A stretch of 39,756 nt of DNA from the NCBI GenBank assembly GCA_030372965.1, contig JAUCQC010000019.1, positions 1-39,756 on the forward strand. The letters run 5' to 3'. The notes below the pieces were generated by a model. It was not told the origin of the DNA. It searched no databases and saw only the letters and a program-made list of their open reading frames with translations. Origin of the DNA: a bacterium (GTDB lineage: Bacteria; Zhuqueibacterota; QNDG01; DTFT01). Positions 8,714 to 16,712 of this stretch are shown here, in pieces. Positions within the stretch are counted from its first letter, which is position 1, and every line of letters begins with the position of its first letter. The position numbers and the translations under genes were made by a program.

Positions 8714-10752
8714 TCCGCCCGTACGCCGGGGGGGGCTTCGCCGTCCGTCGTCACCAGGACGTGGCCGTTGCCGGTCTTGACCGCCAGCAGCATGCCCTCC
8801 GATTCCACGCCGCGGATGGTCGCGGGTTCGAGGTTCGCCACGATGAGAATGGTCTTGCCCGTAATCTGCTCGGGGGTGTAACTCTGCGCCACGCCGGCCA
8901 CGATCTGGCGGCCTGTTCCGCCCAGGTCCAGCTGGAGCCTGAGCAGTTTGTCCGATTTGGGGACCCGTTCCGCGGACAGGACTTTCGCGGTCCGGATGTC
9001 GACCGTCTTGAAATGCTCGAACGTGACGCGGCCCGGCCCTTTCTCGGCCGCGGGCGGGGACGCGGAGGGCGCGGTGCCGGCCGCCATTCGGTTCAGTTTC
9101 TCGATCTGCGGCGCGATGTCGGAATCTTCGATCTTGCCGAAGAGAATTTTCGCCTCGCCCAGCCGATGCCCCGCGGCCACGCAGGGCTCTCCCGCCGCGT
9201 CCCAGGCCGGGTTTCCGGGGAGGTTCAATTGCGCGGCCAGCCCCTCGGCGGAAAAGGGGAGAATCGGGGCCATCAGGGTCCTGAGACCGGCCGCGATCTG
9301 GACGCACACGTTCAGCGTGGTGGCGCATTTCCCGGGATCGGACTTCCGCGTGGACCAGGGCGCCTGATCGTTGAAATACTTGTTCGCGGACCGGCACAGG
9401 TCCATCAGCGCCTTGGTCGCGGCGCGCACCTCGTACCGCTCGAACAGGTCGCCCAGGACGGCCGGCGCGGACTTCAATTCTTCGAGCATCGCCCTGTCCC
9501 GGCCGTCCAGCACGCCGGCGGCCGGCACCTGACCGCCCTCGTACCGGTGGATGAAGGTGAAGGTGCGGTTCAGAAAATTGCCGAGGATATCGGCCAGTTC
9601 GTCGTTGTTGCGGCTCTGCAGCTGCTTCCACGAGAAATCGGTGTCCTTGGTCTCGGGCGCGTTGGCCGCGATCGTGTACCGCAGGGGATCCGGCGGGAAG
9701 GCGTCCAGGTAATCGTCGACCCAGATCGCGTAATTCTGGCTCGTCGAGATTTTTCGCCCCTCGATGGTCAGGTACTCGTTGGCCGGAATCGCGTCCGGCA
9801 GAACGTATCCGCCCACCCGCATCAGCATCATCGGGAAGAGGATGGCGTGGAACACCACGTTGTCCTTGCCGATGAAATGAACGAGTTTCGTCTCCGGGTC
9901 GCGCCAGTACCGCTTCCACCCGTCCGGGTCGCCGGTGCGCTCCGCCCATTCGCGGGTCGCGGAGATGTAGCCGATGGGCGCGTCGAACCAGACATACAGC
10001 ACCTTGCCCTTCGCGTCCGGCAGGGGCACGGGCACGCCCCAGTGCAGGTCCCGCGTGATCGGCCGGTCGCCCAGCCCTTCCTTGTACCAGCCCAGGCTGT
10101 AATTCCGGACATTGTCCTTCCAGGACTTCGAGTCGAACCAGCGCCGCCACTCTTCCGAAAACCGGCCCATGGGCAGGTACCAGTGGTCCGTCTTCCGCAG
10201 CTCCGGGGCCGTGCCGTCGATTTTGGACTTCGGCCGGATCAGTTCCGCGGGCTCCAGCCACTTGCCGCACTTGTCGCACTGATCGCCCCGCGCCCGGTCG
10301 TAGTGGCAGTGCGGGCATTCACCCTCCACGTACCGGTCCGGAAGAAAGCGGCCGGACTTGGCGCTGTAGAACTGCTCGGAAGTCCTGACGATCAGGTCGT
10401 TCCTGTCGTGCAGGGCCGTGAAAAATTCCTGGGCCATCCGGTGATGCACCGGCAGGGACGTTCTCGAGTACTGGTCGAAGGAGATGCCCAGCCGCTCGAA
10501 ACTGCGCTTGTTCATCGCGTGATACCGGTCCACCACGGCCTGCGGCGTGATCTTCTCGTTGTCAGCGGTGACCGTGATCGGCACGCCGTGCTCGTCCGAC
10601 CCGCCGATGTACAGGACGTCGCGCCCCTTCAGCCGCTGGTAGCGGACGTAGATGTCCGCCGGCAGATAGGCGCCGGCGATGTGCCCCAGGTGAAGCGGGC
10701 CGTTGGCGTAGGGCAGCGCGCTGGTGACCAGAATGCGTTTGGGAGAGGTCAT
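8710..10752 (-). CDS. metG: methionyl-tRNA synthetase
   Basis: 680 aa. Class I aminoacyl-tRNA synthetase charging tRNA-Met. HLGH (HIGH signature) at 21-24; zinc knuckle CPHC...CDKC around 145-161; KMSKS loop present as KISTS near 332, the variant I associate with archaeal and Bacteroidetes-like MetG; anticodon-binding helices around 400-545; and a C-terminal EMAP/Trbp111-type tRNA-binding OB domain from about 570 to the end (VDIRTAKVLSAERVP, SDKLLRL). A Pro/Ala-rich linker joins the two. The ATG at 10752 overlaps the ricT stop (ATGA) and the gene's own stop overlaps the tatD start (GTGA), so ricT-metG-tatD should be one coupled operon. Confidence 0.97.
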   Translation of the reverse strand: MTSPKRILVTSALPYANGPLHLGHIAGAYLPADIYVRYQRLKGRDVLYIGGSDEHGVPITVTADNEKITPQAVVDRYHAMNKRSFERLGISFDQYSRTSLPVHHRMAQEFFTALHDRNDLIVRTSEQFYSAKSGRFLPDRYVEGECPHCHYDRARGDQCDKCGKWLEPAELIRPKSKIDGTAPELRKTDHWYLPMGRFSEEWRRWFDSKSWKDNVRNYSLGWYKEGLGDRPITRDLHWGVPVPLPDAKGKVLYVWFDAPIGYISATREWAERTGDPDGWKRYWRDPETKLVHFIGKDNVVFHAILFPMMLMRVGGYVLPDAIPANEYLTIEGRKISTSQNYAIWVDDYLDAFPPDPLRYTIAANAPETKDTDFSWKQLQSRNNDELADILGNFLNRTFTFIHRYEGGQVPAAGVLDGRDRAMLEELKSAPAVLGDLFERYEVRAATKALMDLCRSANKYFNDQAPWSTRKSDPGKCATTLNVCVQIAAGLRTLMAPILPFSAEGLAAQLNLPGNPAWDAAGEPCVAAGHRLGEAKILFGKIEDSDIAPQIEKLNRMAAGTAPSASPPAAEKGPGRVTFEHFKTVDIRTAKVLSAERVPKSDKLLRLQLDLGGTGRQIVAGVAQSYTPEQITGKTILIVANLEPATIRGVESEGMLLAVKTGNGHVLVTTDGEAPPGVRAE

Positions 10753-11651
10753 GATTTTTTCGCTTCCGGCTTGGGTTCCCGGCTGTCGGGTTTCGCGTTT
10801 TCGGATTCCCGTTCCGCGGCCTTGCGCTGTCTCTTTCTTTCCCGGTCTTCGGCGAGCAGCTGTTTCAGCTCCTCGAGGGGCAGCCGCTCCTCCTTGCCGT
10901 TCTCCAGAAGAAGCGTCGCCTGTTCTTCGAAGACGTCGATTTTCTTCAGGGTCTTCCTTCCCTGGCCGGTTTCAATCACCGTGCCGACGTCCGGGAATTT
11001 CTTCGTGAACTCCGCGTAGAACTCCCGCTCGTAGAGCAGACAGCACATGAGGCGGCCGCAGCTCCCCGACAGCTTGGTCGGGTTGAGGGAGAGCTTCTGG
11101 TCCTTGGCGAACTGGGTGACGACGGGTTCGAATTCCCGGAGAAACGCCTCGCAGCAAAGCCGGCGGCCGCACACGCCGACGCCCCCGATCCGCTTCGCCT
11201 CGTCCCTCACCCCGATCTGTCTCAGCTCGATGCGCGTGCGGTACCGGCCGGCCAGGTCGCGGACCAGGGCCCTGAAATCCACGCGCTTTTCGGAGGTGAA
11301 GAAGAAGGTGATCTTGTTCCGGTCGAACTGATACTCGACGTCGACCAGCTTCATGTGCAGCCCGTGCTCGTCGATCCGTTTCCGGCAGTCGAAGAACGCT
11401 TCCCGCTCGAGCTTCTGGTTTTCGTCCGCCTGGTCCAGGTCCTTGGCCGCGGGCTTCCGGAGGATCACCGGGTACTGCCGGTCTCCCGCCTTGCGGTCCA
11501 CCAGGCCGCCCATGTTCACCACGCGGCCGAAATCCTCGCCCTTCTCCGCCTGGACAATGACCCAGTCCCCGACCATGAACGGGAATTCCTGCGGGTTCGA
11601 AAAAAAAGCCCGTCTTCCGCCCTTGAATTCAACCTCAAAAACTTTAGCCAT
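10749..11651 (-). CDS. ricT: PSP1-domain protein RicT (YaaT)
   Basis: 300 aa. The PSP1 C-terminal domain is marked by two cysteine clusters, CGRRLCC near 160-167 and CGRLMCC near 197-203, which in Bacillus RicT take part in binding Fe-S clusters within the RicAFT (YmcA-YlbF-YaaT) complex that directs RNase Y-dependent mRNA processing. The C-terminal 50 residues are a charged Lys/Glu/Arg tail. Whether a RicA/RicF partner exists is not visible here; in most phyla PSP1 proteins are uncharacterised. The SD is poor (ATCCGGTCATC before ATG). The gene follows a 157-base gap with an inverted repeat array and overlaps metG by ATGA. The order holB-ricT-metG-tatD-rsmA is conserved far beyond this lineage. 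Confidence 0.92.
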   Translation of the reverse strand: MAKVFEVEFKGGRRAFFSNPQEFPFMVGDWVIVQAEKGEDFGRVVNMGGLVDRKAGDRQYPVILRKPAAKDLDQADENQKLEREAFFDCRKRIDEHGLHMKLVDVEYQFDRNKITFFFTSEKRVDFRALVRDLAGRYRTRIELRQIGVRDEAKRIGGVGVCGRRLCCEAFLREFEPVVTQFAKDQKLSLNPTKLSGSCGRLMCCLLYEREFYAEFTKKFPDVGTVIETGQGRKTLKKIDVFEEQATLLLENGKEERLPLEELKQLLAEDRERKRQRKAAERESENAKPDSREPKPEAKKS

Positions 11652-11724
11652 GATGACCGGATGTCTTTCTAATCATAAAAGAATCGTTTATCGTATTTGG
11701 ATGCGCTCTTCTCTTCGTTCCTGG

Positions 11725-11797
11725 CGCTATGCGCTGTGCGCTATGCGAATCCTGCGGAACGCATGGCGCGAAGGGCAAATCGCACAGCGCACAGCGT
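11725..11797. repeat. heptamer repeat array arranged as an inverted repeat (holB/ricT gap)
   Basis: From 11725 the plus strand reads CGCTATG, CGCTGTG, CGCTATG, CG with period 7. From 11760 it continues in opposite sense with CGCATGG, two altered heptamers, then CGCACAG, CGCACAG, CG, still in register. The outer arms 11725-11740 and 11781-11796 are complementary at 15 of 16 positions and an inner pair (11741-11747 with 11760-11766) also pairs, so the transcript can fold into a long hairpin between holB and ricT. Confidence 0.85.
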
Positions 11798-11808
11798 CCC
11801 CGCCTCCC

Positions 11809-12921
11809 TCAGTTCCCGGGCATCTGATCCAGGGAGTAAAGTATCAGCGGAAGGTAAACATTTTTTTGTCCGAAATCAATAGCGCGGAGAACCGAACGCG
11901 TCGCCCGATCGATGTCCAGGTCGGGATGCGCCTTGAGAAACGCGGCCAGAGACCGGGCCGCATCGGAATCGAGCCTGCAGTCCTCCCGTCCGAGCCGGAT
12001 CTGCTGAAGTCCGCGGAGCAGGGCCAGCAGCATCTGCAGAATGTCCTGCACCTCGGCTTTGTCCGTGTTTTTCAGAAATGTTTCGGTGCCCTCGATCCGG
12101 GCCGCGGGGTTTTTTTCGAACATGGTCTCGAGCACCTGAAACGCGGAATCGCGGCGCGCCTCGAAGTCGCCGTCCGCCAGCTCCAGCGCGCGGTCCAAGC
12201 TTCCCCCGCTCATGGCCGCGATGAACCGGGCCTTGCCCGGCTGCGTCTCCCAGCGTTCGATCAGCGCGGTCTCGATATCGGATTCGGACAGGCGGTCAAA
12301 CCGGAGCGTCTGACATCGGGAGACGATGGTCGGGAGCAGGAGCCCCGGAGCCGGCGAGGTCAGCAGGATCACCATGTCCTCCGGCGGCTCTTCCAGCAGT
12401 TTGAGAAGACTGTTCGCCGCGGGCACGGTCATGCATTCGGCCCCGGAGATCAGGACGACGCGCGTGCCACCGCCGAACAGCATGAGACGCGACTCCTGTC
12501 GCAGGCCGCGGATGGTGTCAATGCCGATGACCGGCGCCGTGGTCAGCTCGGGCGCGAAAGTCACGGACCGGTAAGGGTTGCGCATCCGGGCCAGTCCGCG
12601 TTCCCGCAGGATCTCGAAGTACTTCTCCTCTTTCATGGCTTTCGGTTTGGCCGGCACCGGCTGGATGAACTGGAACCCGGGATTCTCCAGCCGGAGCGTC
12701 CGGCCGCACGACTTGCACGCGCCGCATCCGCCGGGAACGCGTTCGTCGCACGCGAAGCCGAGCGCGATCGCCATGGCCATCGCGTCCTTTCCGACACCGG
12801 CCGGGCCCGTGAAAAGAAGCGCGTGCGGCAGGCGGTTCCGGCCGAGGGCCGAAGCGATGAGCGCCTTGACCCGCTTCTGTCCGGCCACACGGTCGAATCC
12901 GTTCGGGCTCATCTCAGCCAT
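11809..12921 (-). CDS. holB: DNA polymerase III delta-prime subunit
   Basis: 370 aa AAA+ clamp-loader subunit. P-loop GPAGVGKD at 39-46, with Asp where Ser/Thr normally sits; a zinc module with Cys58, 66, 69 and 72; LLKLLEEPP; and the SRC motif (TIVSRCQTLRF) supplying the arginine finger. Delta-prime is the stator of the clamp loader and often has a non-hydrolysing site, which fits the altered P-loop. The protein works with DnaX and HolA to load the beta clamp. The start at 12921 overlaps the upstream fusion gene by 13 bases; an alternative ATG at 12912 would give the ATGA overlap common in this window. The tmk gene often found before holB is absent. Confidence 0.92.
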   Translation of the reverse strand: MAEMSPNGFDRVAGQKRVKALIASALGRNRLPHALLFTGPAGVGKDAMAMAIALGFACDERVPGGCGACKSCGRTLRLENPGFQFIQPVPAKPKAMKEEKYFEILRERGLARMRNPYRSVTFAPELTTAPVIGIDTIRGLRQESRLMLFGGGTRVVLISGAECMTVPAANSLLKLLEEPPEDMVILLTSPAPGLLLPTIVSRCQTLRFDRLSESDIETALIERWETQPGKARFIAAMSGGSLDRALELADGDFEARRDSAFQVLETMFEKNPAARIEGTETFLKNTDKAEVQDILQMLLALLRGLQQIRLGREDCRLDSDAARSLAAFLKAHPDLDIDRATRSVLRAIDFGQKNVYLPLILYSLDQMPGN

Positions 12922-14606
12922 TTTTCCGGATCATTCGGCATGATTCCCTTCCAGACCTCAAAATGAAGCGTGGGCCCGTAATAACTGTTCTTGTCGCCCA
13001 CCTGCCCGAGCACGCGACCGGCCTTGACCGTCTCGTCGAGCGCCACCTGGACGGTTTCCAGATGGCCGTACACGGTGTAATACCCGCCGTGGTCCAGAAA
13101 CACCAGGTTCCCCATGCCCCGGAGCCAGTCCACGCGCTTGATCTGCCCGTCCGCCACGGCTTTCACGGATTCGTTCTCCGAGGCCTGTATTTCGATCCCG
13201 AGATTTTCGGTCCAGGTCTTCAGTTCCGGGTCCCGCTGCTTTCCGAACCGGGACACGATGCGGCCCGACACCGGCCAATCCAGCTTCCCGCTCAAATCGG
13301 AACCGCGGAAAGCGGGCGGCTGGGGTTTCACGGTCGCGGCCCGCTTCGCCCTCTCGCTTTCGACGCGGCGCTTCTCTTCCTCCCGCGCCATCCAATTCTG
13401 GATTTCCCTGAACGCGGCCCGTTTCTGCTCCAACGCCTCCTCGAGCGGCTTCTTCTCGCTCCGAACCGCGTTCAGGAGCCGCTTCCGCTCCCGCTTGGCC
13501 GTCTCCAGGCTTTCTGTCTCGGACCGCATCTCCCGAACCAGGCGGACCTTCTCCGCGAGTTCCAGGTCGAGACTCTCCTTCCGCCGGGTGAAAGCGGCCT
13601 GCTTCTCGGCCAGCAGGCGAAGATTGCGCTGGTCGTTCTCCATGATGCGTTTCTGGTACTTGACCCAGATCAGCGCCTGGTTGACGGACTTCATCGTGAG
13701 CAGGGTCTCCCAGTCGCTCATCCGGCCCTTCTTGTAGAGATTCGCCATGCGTCGGCCGACCAGGATCTTCTGGTCGGTCAGGCTCCGGAACGACTCCCCG
13801 ACCCGCTTTTCCGCCTCGGCCACGTCTTTTTCCTTGAGCCTCTGCTGTTCCGCCAGTTCGGCCGTCAGTTTTTTCTGCAGTCCGATGCGGCGCTCCGAGT
13901 CCTCCAGCTGTTCGAGAAGCGTCGTTTCCCTGGCCTCCTTGGCCTGGATCTCCTTCTCGATTCTGCGGATTTCCTCGCGGATCCGCGACAATCCCGATGA
14001 AGACTGTCCGAATGCCGCGGTCCCCGACATCAGCACGGCCAGCACCGCCGCCGTCCTGAACATCCGCCCGGTTTTTTTCACGATCATCGCGGCCAAAACG
14101 GTTTTCAGCACCTCCGCGGGGACGAAGACCAGACCCCCCGCGACCAGGGCGCCGGACAGGGATATTCCCCTGCCCGACCACCATTTCAACGACGCGTAAA
14201 AATAAAAGGATCCCGCGAGCAGAATGAGGGCCCAGGACGGCGCCAGAAAAACCGCAGTCCTCAGCGCGTCGGCCGGTTTCCCCGGCCTATCGGTCAGGCG
14301 GGCCGCCAGCCACGCGGCGGGCGGAAACGAGGCGAGATATCCGAAGGTCGGCATCCCCACCGCGGCCGGGCCGGATCCGCCGGTGAAAACAGGCAGGCCC
14401 AGAAGGCCGACCGCGAGAAAAACCAGCTGGCTGACGGTTCCGTATTTCCGTCCCAGAACCATGCCGGAAAGATACACGAACAGGGTCTGAAGCGTGAAAG
14501 GGACGGCCCCGACCGGAATCCGGACCAGGCCTGAAACCGCGGTCAGGGCCGCGAAGAGCGCGGCCCCCATCCGCAGCCGGTTGTCGGCGGTTGGCGGGTG
14601 TTCCAT
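12909..14606 (-). CDS. in-frame fusion: BioY biotin-transporter subunit + EnvC-like degenerate LytM protein
   Basis: 565 aa in one uninterrupted frame. Residues 1 to about 175 are a complete BioY-type substrate-binding subunit: about six membrane segments and signatures VPFTLQTLFVYLSG, GLLGLPVFTGGSG and FVPAEVLKTVLAA. Residues about 182-201 (MFRTAAVLAVLMSGTAAFGQ) look like a signal peptide and would act as a seventh membrane segment. Residues 205-420 are a long coiled coil and 445-565 a LytM/M23 domain. The zinc ligands are missing: the usual HxxxD is N-L-G-I-E and the first His of HxH is Thr (PTLHFE), as expected for EnvC-type amidase activators rather than hydrolases. If translated as one chain, topology is sound: BioY in the inner membrane, EnvC part in the periplasm. 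Internal ATGs at 14087 and 14063 lack clear SD sequences but could start a separate EnvC. 34 bases after pta; overlaps holB. Confidence 0.85.
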   Translation of the reverse strand: MEHPPTADNRLRMGAALFAALTAVSGLVRIPVGAVPFTLQTLFVYLSGMVLGRKYGTVSQLVFLAVGLLGLPVFTGGSGPAAVGMPTFGYLASFPPAAWLAARLTDRPGKPADALRTAVFLAPSWALILLAGSFYFYASLKWWSGRGISLSGALVAGGLVFVPAEVLKTVLAAMIVKKTGRMFRTAAVLAVLMSGTAAFGQSSSGLSRIREEIRRIEKEIQAKEARETTLLEQLEDSERRIGLQKKLTAELAEQQRLKEKDVAEAEKRVGESFRSLTDQKILVGRRMANLYKKGRMSDWETLLTMKSVNQALIWVKYQKRIMENDQRNLRLLAEKQAAFTRRKESLDLELAEKVRLVREMRSETESLETAKRERKRLLNAVRSEKKPLEEALEQKRAAFREIQNWMAREEEKRRVESERAKRAATVKPQPPAFRGSDLSGKLDWPVSGRIVSRFGKQRDPELKTWTENLGIEIQASENESVKAVADGQIKRVDWLRGMGNLVFLDHGGYYTVYGHLETVQVALDETVKAGRVLGQVGDKNSYYGPTLHFEVWKGIMPNDPEKWLR

Positions 14607-14639
14607 TTCACGAAGCCGGGCGCCGGGAACGCGCCGGTT

Positions 14640-15620
14640 TTATCCCGCCAGAACGCAGCAGATGGCTGTCACGTTCATGATGTCTTCGGCCGTGCAGCCC
14701 CGGGACAGATCCATGGCCGGCTTCTTCAACCCCTGGATCAGCGGTCCGAGGGCGATCGCGTTTGCCAGCCGCTGGGTCAATTTGTACGCGATGTTGCCCG
14801 AATCCAGGTCCGGGAAGATCAGCACATTGGCCTTTCCCGCGACCGGGCTGCCGGGCGCTTTTTTCTGGCCGACGGACGGAACCAGGGCGGCATCGCCCTG
14901 AAGTTCCCCGTCCACGAGCAGGGACGGCGCCTTTTCCCGGACCAGGCGGGTGGCCTCCTTGATCTTGTCGACCCTCGGGTGGCTCGCGCTTCCGTACGTG
15001 GAAAAGGAGAGCATGGCCACGACCGGCTTGTCTCCGGTCAGCTTTTCGTGCGTGCCCGCGGACGCGATCGCGATGCTGGCCAGCTGGCCCGCGTCCGGAT
15101 CCGGGACCACGCCGCAGTCCGCGTAGGTCAGGGGCTTCTCCCGGCCCGGCACGATCATGAGAAACGTGCTCGACACCACGGATATGCCTTCGGCCAGGCC
15201 GATGCACTGAATGCCTGCCCGCAGAACGTCCGCGGTCGTGTTGTTGGCGCCCGCGACGCTCCCGTCCGCCTGCCCCTCCCGCACCATCATGGCGCCGAAA
15301 TAAAGCGGCCTGCGGACCGTCTCGAGCGCCTGCTCCTCGGTCATGCCCTTGTGCTTCCGGATCTCGTACAGGGTCCGGGCGAACCCGGCCAGGGAGCCCG
15401 AACGGGCCGGATCCGCGATCGCGATGCCGTCGAGCGATATCTTCGCCGCTACGGCCGTCTGCCGTATCTTTGCCTCTTCCCCGATCAGCACGGGCGAGCA
15501 TATTTTTCTGTCCCTGGTCATGGCCGCCGCGGCCACCATGCGTTCATCCTCCCCTTCGGGCAGCACGATGGTCCTGGGTTTGGCCCCGGCCTTATCGATG
15601 ATTTTCTGCAATACGTCCAT
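14640..15620 (-). CDS. pta: phosphate acetyltransferase
   Basis: 326 aa, the short single-domain form. It interconverts acetyl-CoA and acetyl phosphate. Family features: [15 protein letters not shown] near the N-terminus, [17 protein letters not shown] in the middle, [19 protein letters not shown], and the C-terminal [18 protein letters not shown]. ackA, its usual partner, is not in the window. GAGGAG stands 8 bases before the ATG. It follows coaD after 22 bases, which puts two CoA-related enzymes side by side, and precedes the bioY-envC fusion; biotin and acetyl-CoA metabolism meet in acetyl-CoA carboxylase, though that link is only suggestive. Confidence 0.96.
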   Translation of the reverse strand: MDVLQKIIDKAGAKPRTIVLPEGEDERMVAAAAMTRDRKICSPVLIGEEAKIRQTAVAAKISLDGIAIADPARSGSLAGFARTLYEIRKHKGMTEEQALETVRRPLYFGAMMVREGQADGSVAGANNTTADVLRAGIQCIGLAEGISVVSSTFLMIVPGREKPLTYADCGVVPDPDAGQLASIAIASAGTHEKLTGDKPVVAMLSFSTYGSASHPRVDKIKEATRLVREKAPSLLVDGELQGDAALVPSVGQKKAPGSPVAGKANVLIFPDLDSGNIAYKLTQRLANAIALGPLIQGLKKPAMDLSRGCTAEDIMNVTAICCVLAG

Positions 15621-15642
15621 CCGGCACTCCTCGACAATCGAT

Positions 15643-16140
15643 TTATTGGATCGGTTTTTTCATGCCCCTGATTTTTTCCTCCAGCGCCTTCGCCGCTCCG
15701 GTCGGCAGAAAACAGTCGAACCGGCCGCCCAGATGGGCCACTTCCTTGACAATGGTGGAATTCACGTACGAGTACTCCTCGCTCGGCATCAGAAAAACGG
15801 TCTCCAGATCGGGCATCAGCTTGCGGTTCAGCAGCGTCATCTGGAACTCGTAATCGAAATCCGAAACCGCGCGCAGTCCGCGTATGATGGCCGTGGCCTG
15901 CCGCTGTTTCGCGTACTCGACCAGCAGCCCTTCGAACACCTCGACCCGCACGTTCTCGATTCCCCGCACCGCCCCCTCCGCCAGGAGACGTCTCTCCTCG
16001 AGGGAAAAGAGGGGGTGTTTCCTCGGATTTTCCGATATGGCCAGGATGATCCGGTCGAATATGGACGAAGCCCTCCGGACGATGTCGAGATGCCCGTTCG
16101 TCACCGGGTCGAAAGTGCCGGGATAGACCGCGATTCTCAT
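15643..16140 (-). CDS. coaD: phosphopantetheine adenylyltransferase
   Basis: 165 aa, standard length. It makes dephospho-CoA from 4'-phosphopantetheine and ATP, the penultimate step of CoA synthesis. Nucleotidyltransferase motif TNGHLDI at 14-20 after YPGTFDPV, then the [17 protein letters not shown] block and the [13 protein letters not shown] signature. GGAGG lies upstream of the ATG. It starts 8 bases after the rsmD stop; rsmD-coaD is one of the most widely conserved bacterial gene pairs. Confidence 0.97.
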   Translation of the reverse strand: MRIAVYPGTFDPVTNGHLDIVRRASSIFDRIILAISENPRKHPLFSLEERRLLAEGAVRGIENVRVEVFEGLLVEYAKQRQATAIIRGLRAVSDFDYEFQMTLLNRKLMPDLETVFLMPSEEYSYVNSTIVKEVAHLGGRFDCFLPTGAAKALEEKIRGMKKPIQ

Positions 16141-16148
16141 GATCCCTC

Positions 16149-16703
16149 CTACCCGCCGGGGCTGTAAACGGAAACGACACAGTCGCCGAAACGCTTCTGC
16201 CGGACCAGCGTCAGGCCTCCCGCCTCCGCGTCCGGGTCGCGCAGGTCGTGCTCCAGAATCAGCAGGCCGTCCCTGCCGAGGATGCGGTTGGATCCGACGG
16301 ATGCCGCGATGCGGGAGCGAAGCGATTCGCGGAAAGGCGGATCCGCGAACACCAGATCGAAGACCTCGCCCTTCCGGCCCAGCCGGTCCAGAGCGGCGAA
16401 CACATCCTCGTTCATGACAGACGCCTGACGGTTAAAACCGCAGGCGTCTATGTTCCTCCCCAGAATGTGGAGGCTTCGGCTGGACCGCTCGACAAAAACC
16501 CCCTCCCGGCTGCCCCGGCTCAGCGCCTCCAGGCCAAGCGACCCGGTTCCCGCGAACAGATCGAGAAAACGGGATTCCGGAACCCGGTCGCGATAGACGA
16601 AAAAAATGAACTCCTTGATTCTCGCCGTGGTCGGACGGAATTCCAGTCCTTTGGGGCCCGCCAGCTTCCGGCCGCGCAGGGATCCGCCCGCGATTCTCAG
16701 CAC
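16149..16703 (-). CDS. rsmD: 16S rRNA (guanine966-N2)-methyltransferase RsmD
   Basis: 184 aa. SAM-binding loop FLDLFAGTGSLGLEALSRG and the catalytic DPPF motif near residue 122, after an N-terminal RIAGGSLRGRKL and RPTTARIKE typical of RsmD. It methylates G966 (E. coli numbering) of 16S rRNA during small-subunit assembly. The segment after RPTTARIKE reads FIFFVY instead of the more usual LFN-type helix, a mild divergence. The start is GTG (16703), 9 bases after the TAG of the PilN/O-like gene with a modest AGGG/GCGG purine tract before it. Confidence 0.93.
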   Translation of the reverse strand: MLRIAGGSLRGRKLAGPKGLEFRPTTARIKEFIFFVYRDRVPESRFLDLFAGTGSLGLEALSRGSREGVFVERSSRSLHILGRNIDACGFNRQASVMNEDVFAALDRLGRKGEVFDLVFADPPFRESLRSRIAASVGSNRILGRDGLLILEHDLRDPDAEAGGLTLVRQKRFGDCVVSVYSPGG

Positions 16704-16712
16704 CCGCAGGCC

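Noticed and set aside
8714-10318. N-terminal extension of the tatD frame by more than 500 codons
   Set aside because: It overlaps metG in another frame and has no TatD similarity; the TatD fold begins right after the GTG at 8713.
8761-11019. Long plus-strand open frame of about 750 codons
   Set aside because: It lies antisense to metG and ricT, has Arg/Gly/Val-rich low-complexity composition typical of the complementary strand of GC-rich genes, and matches no family I know.
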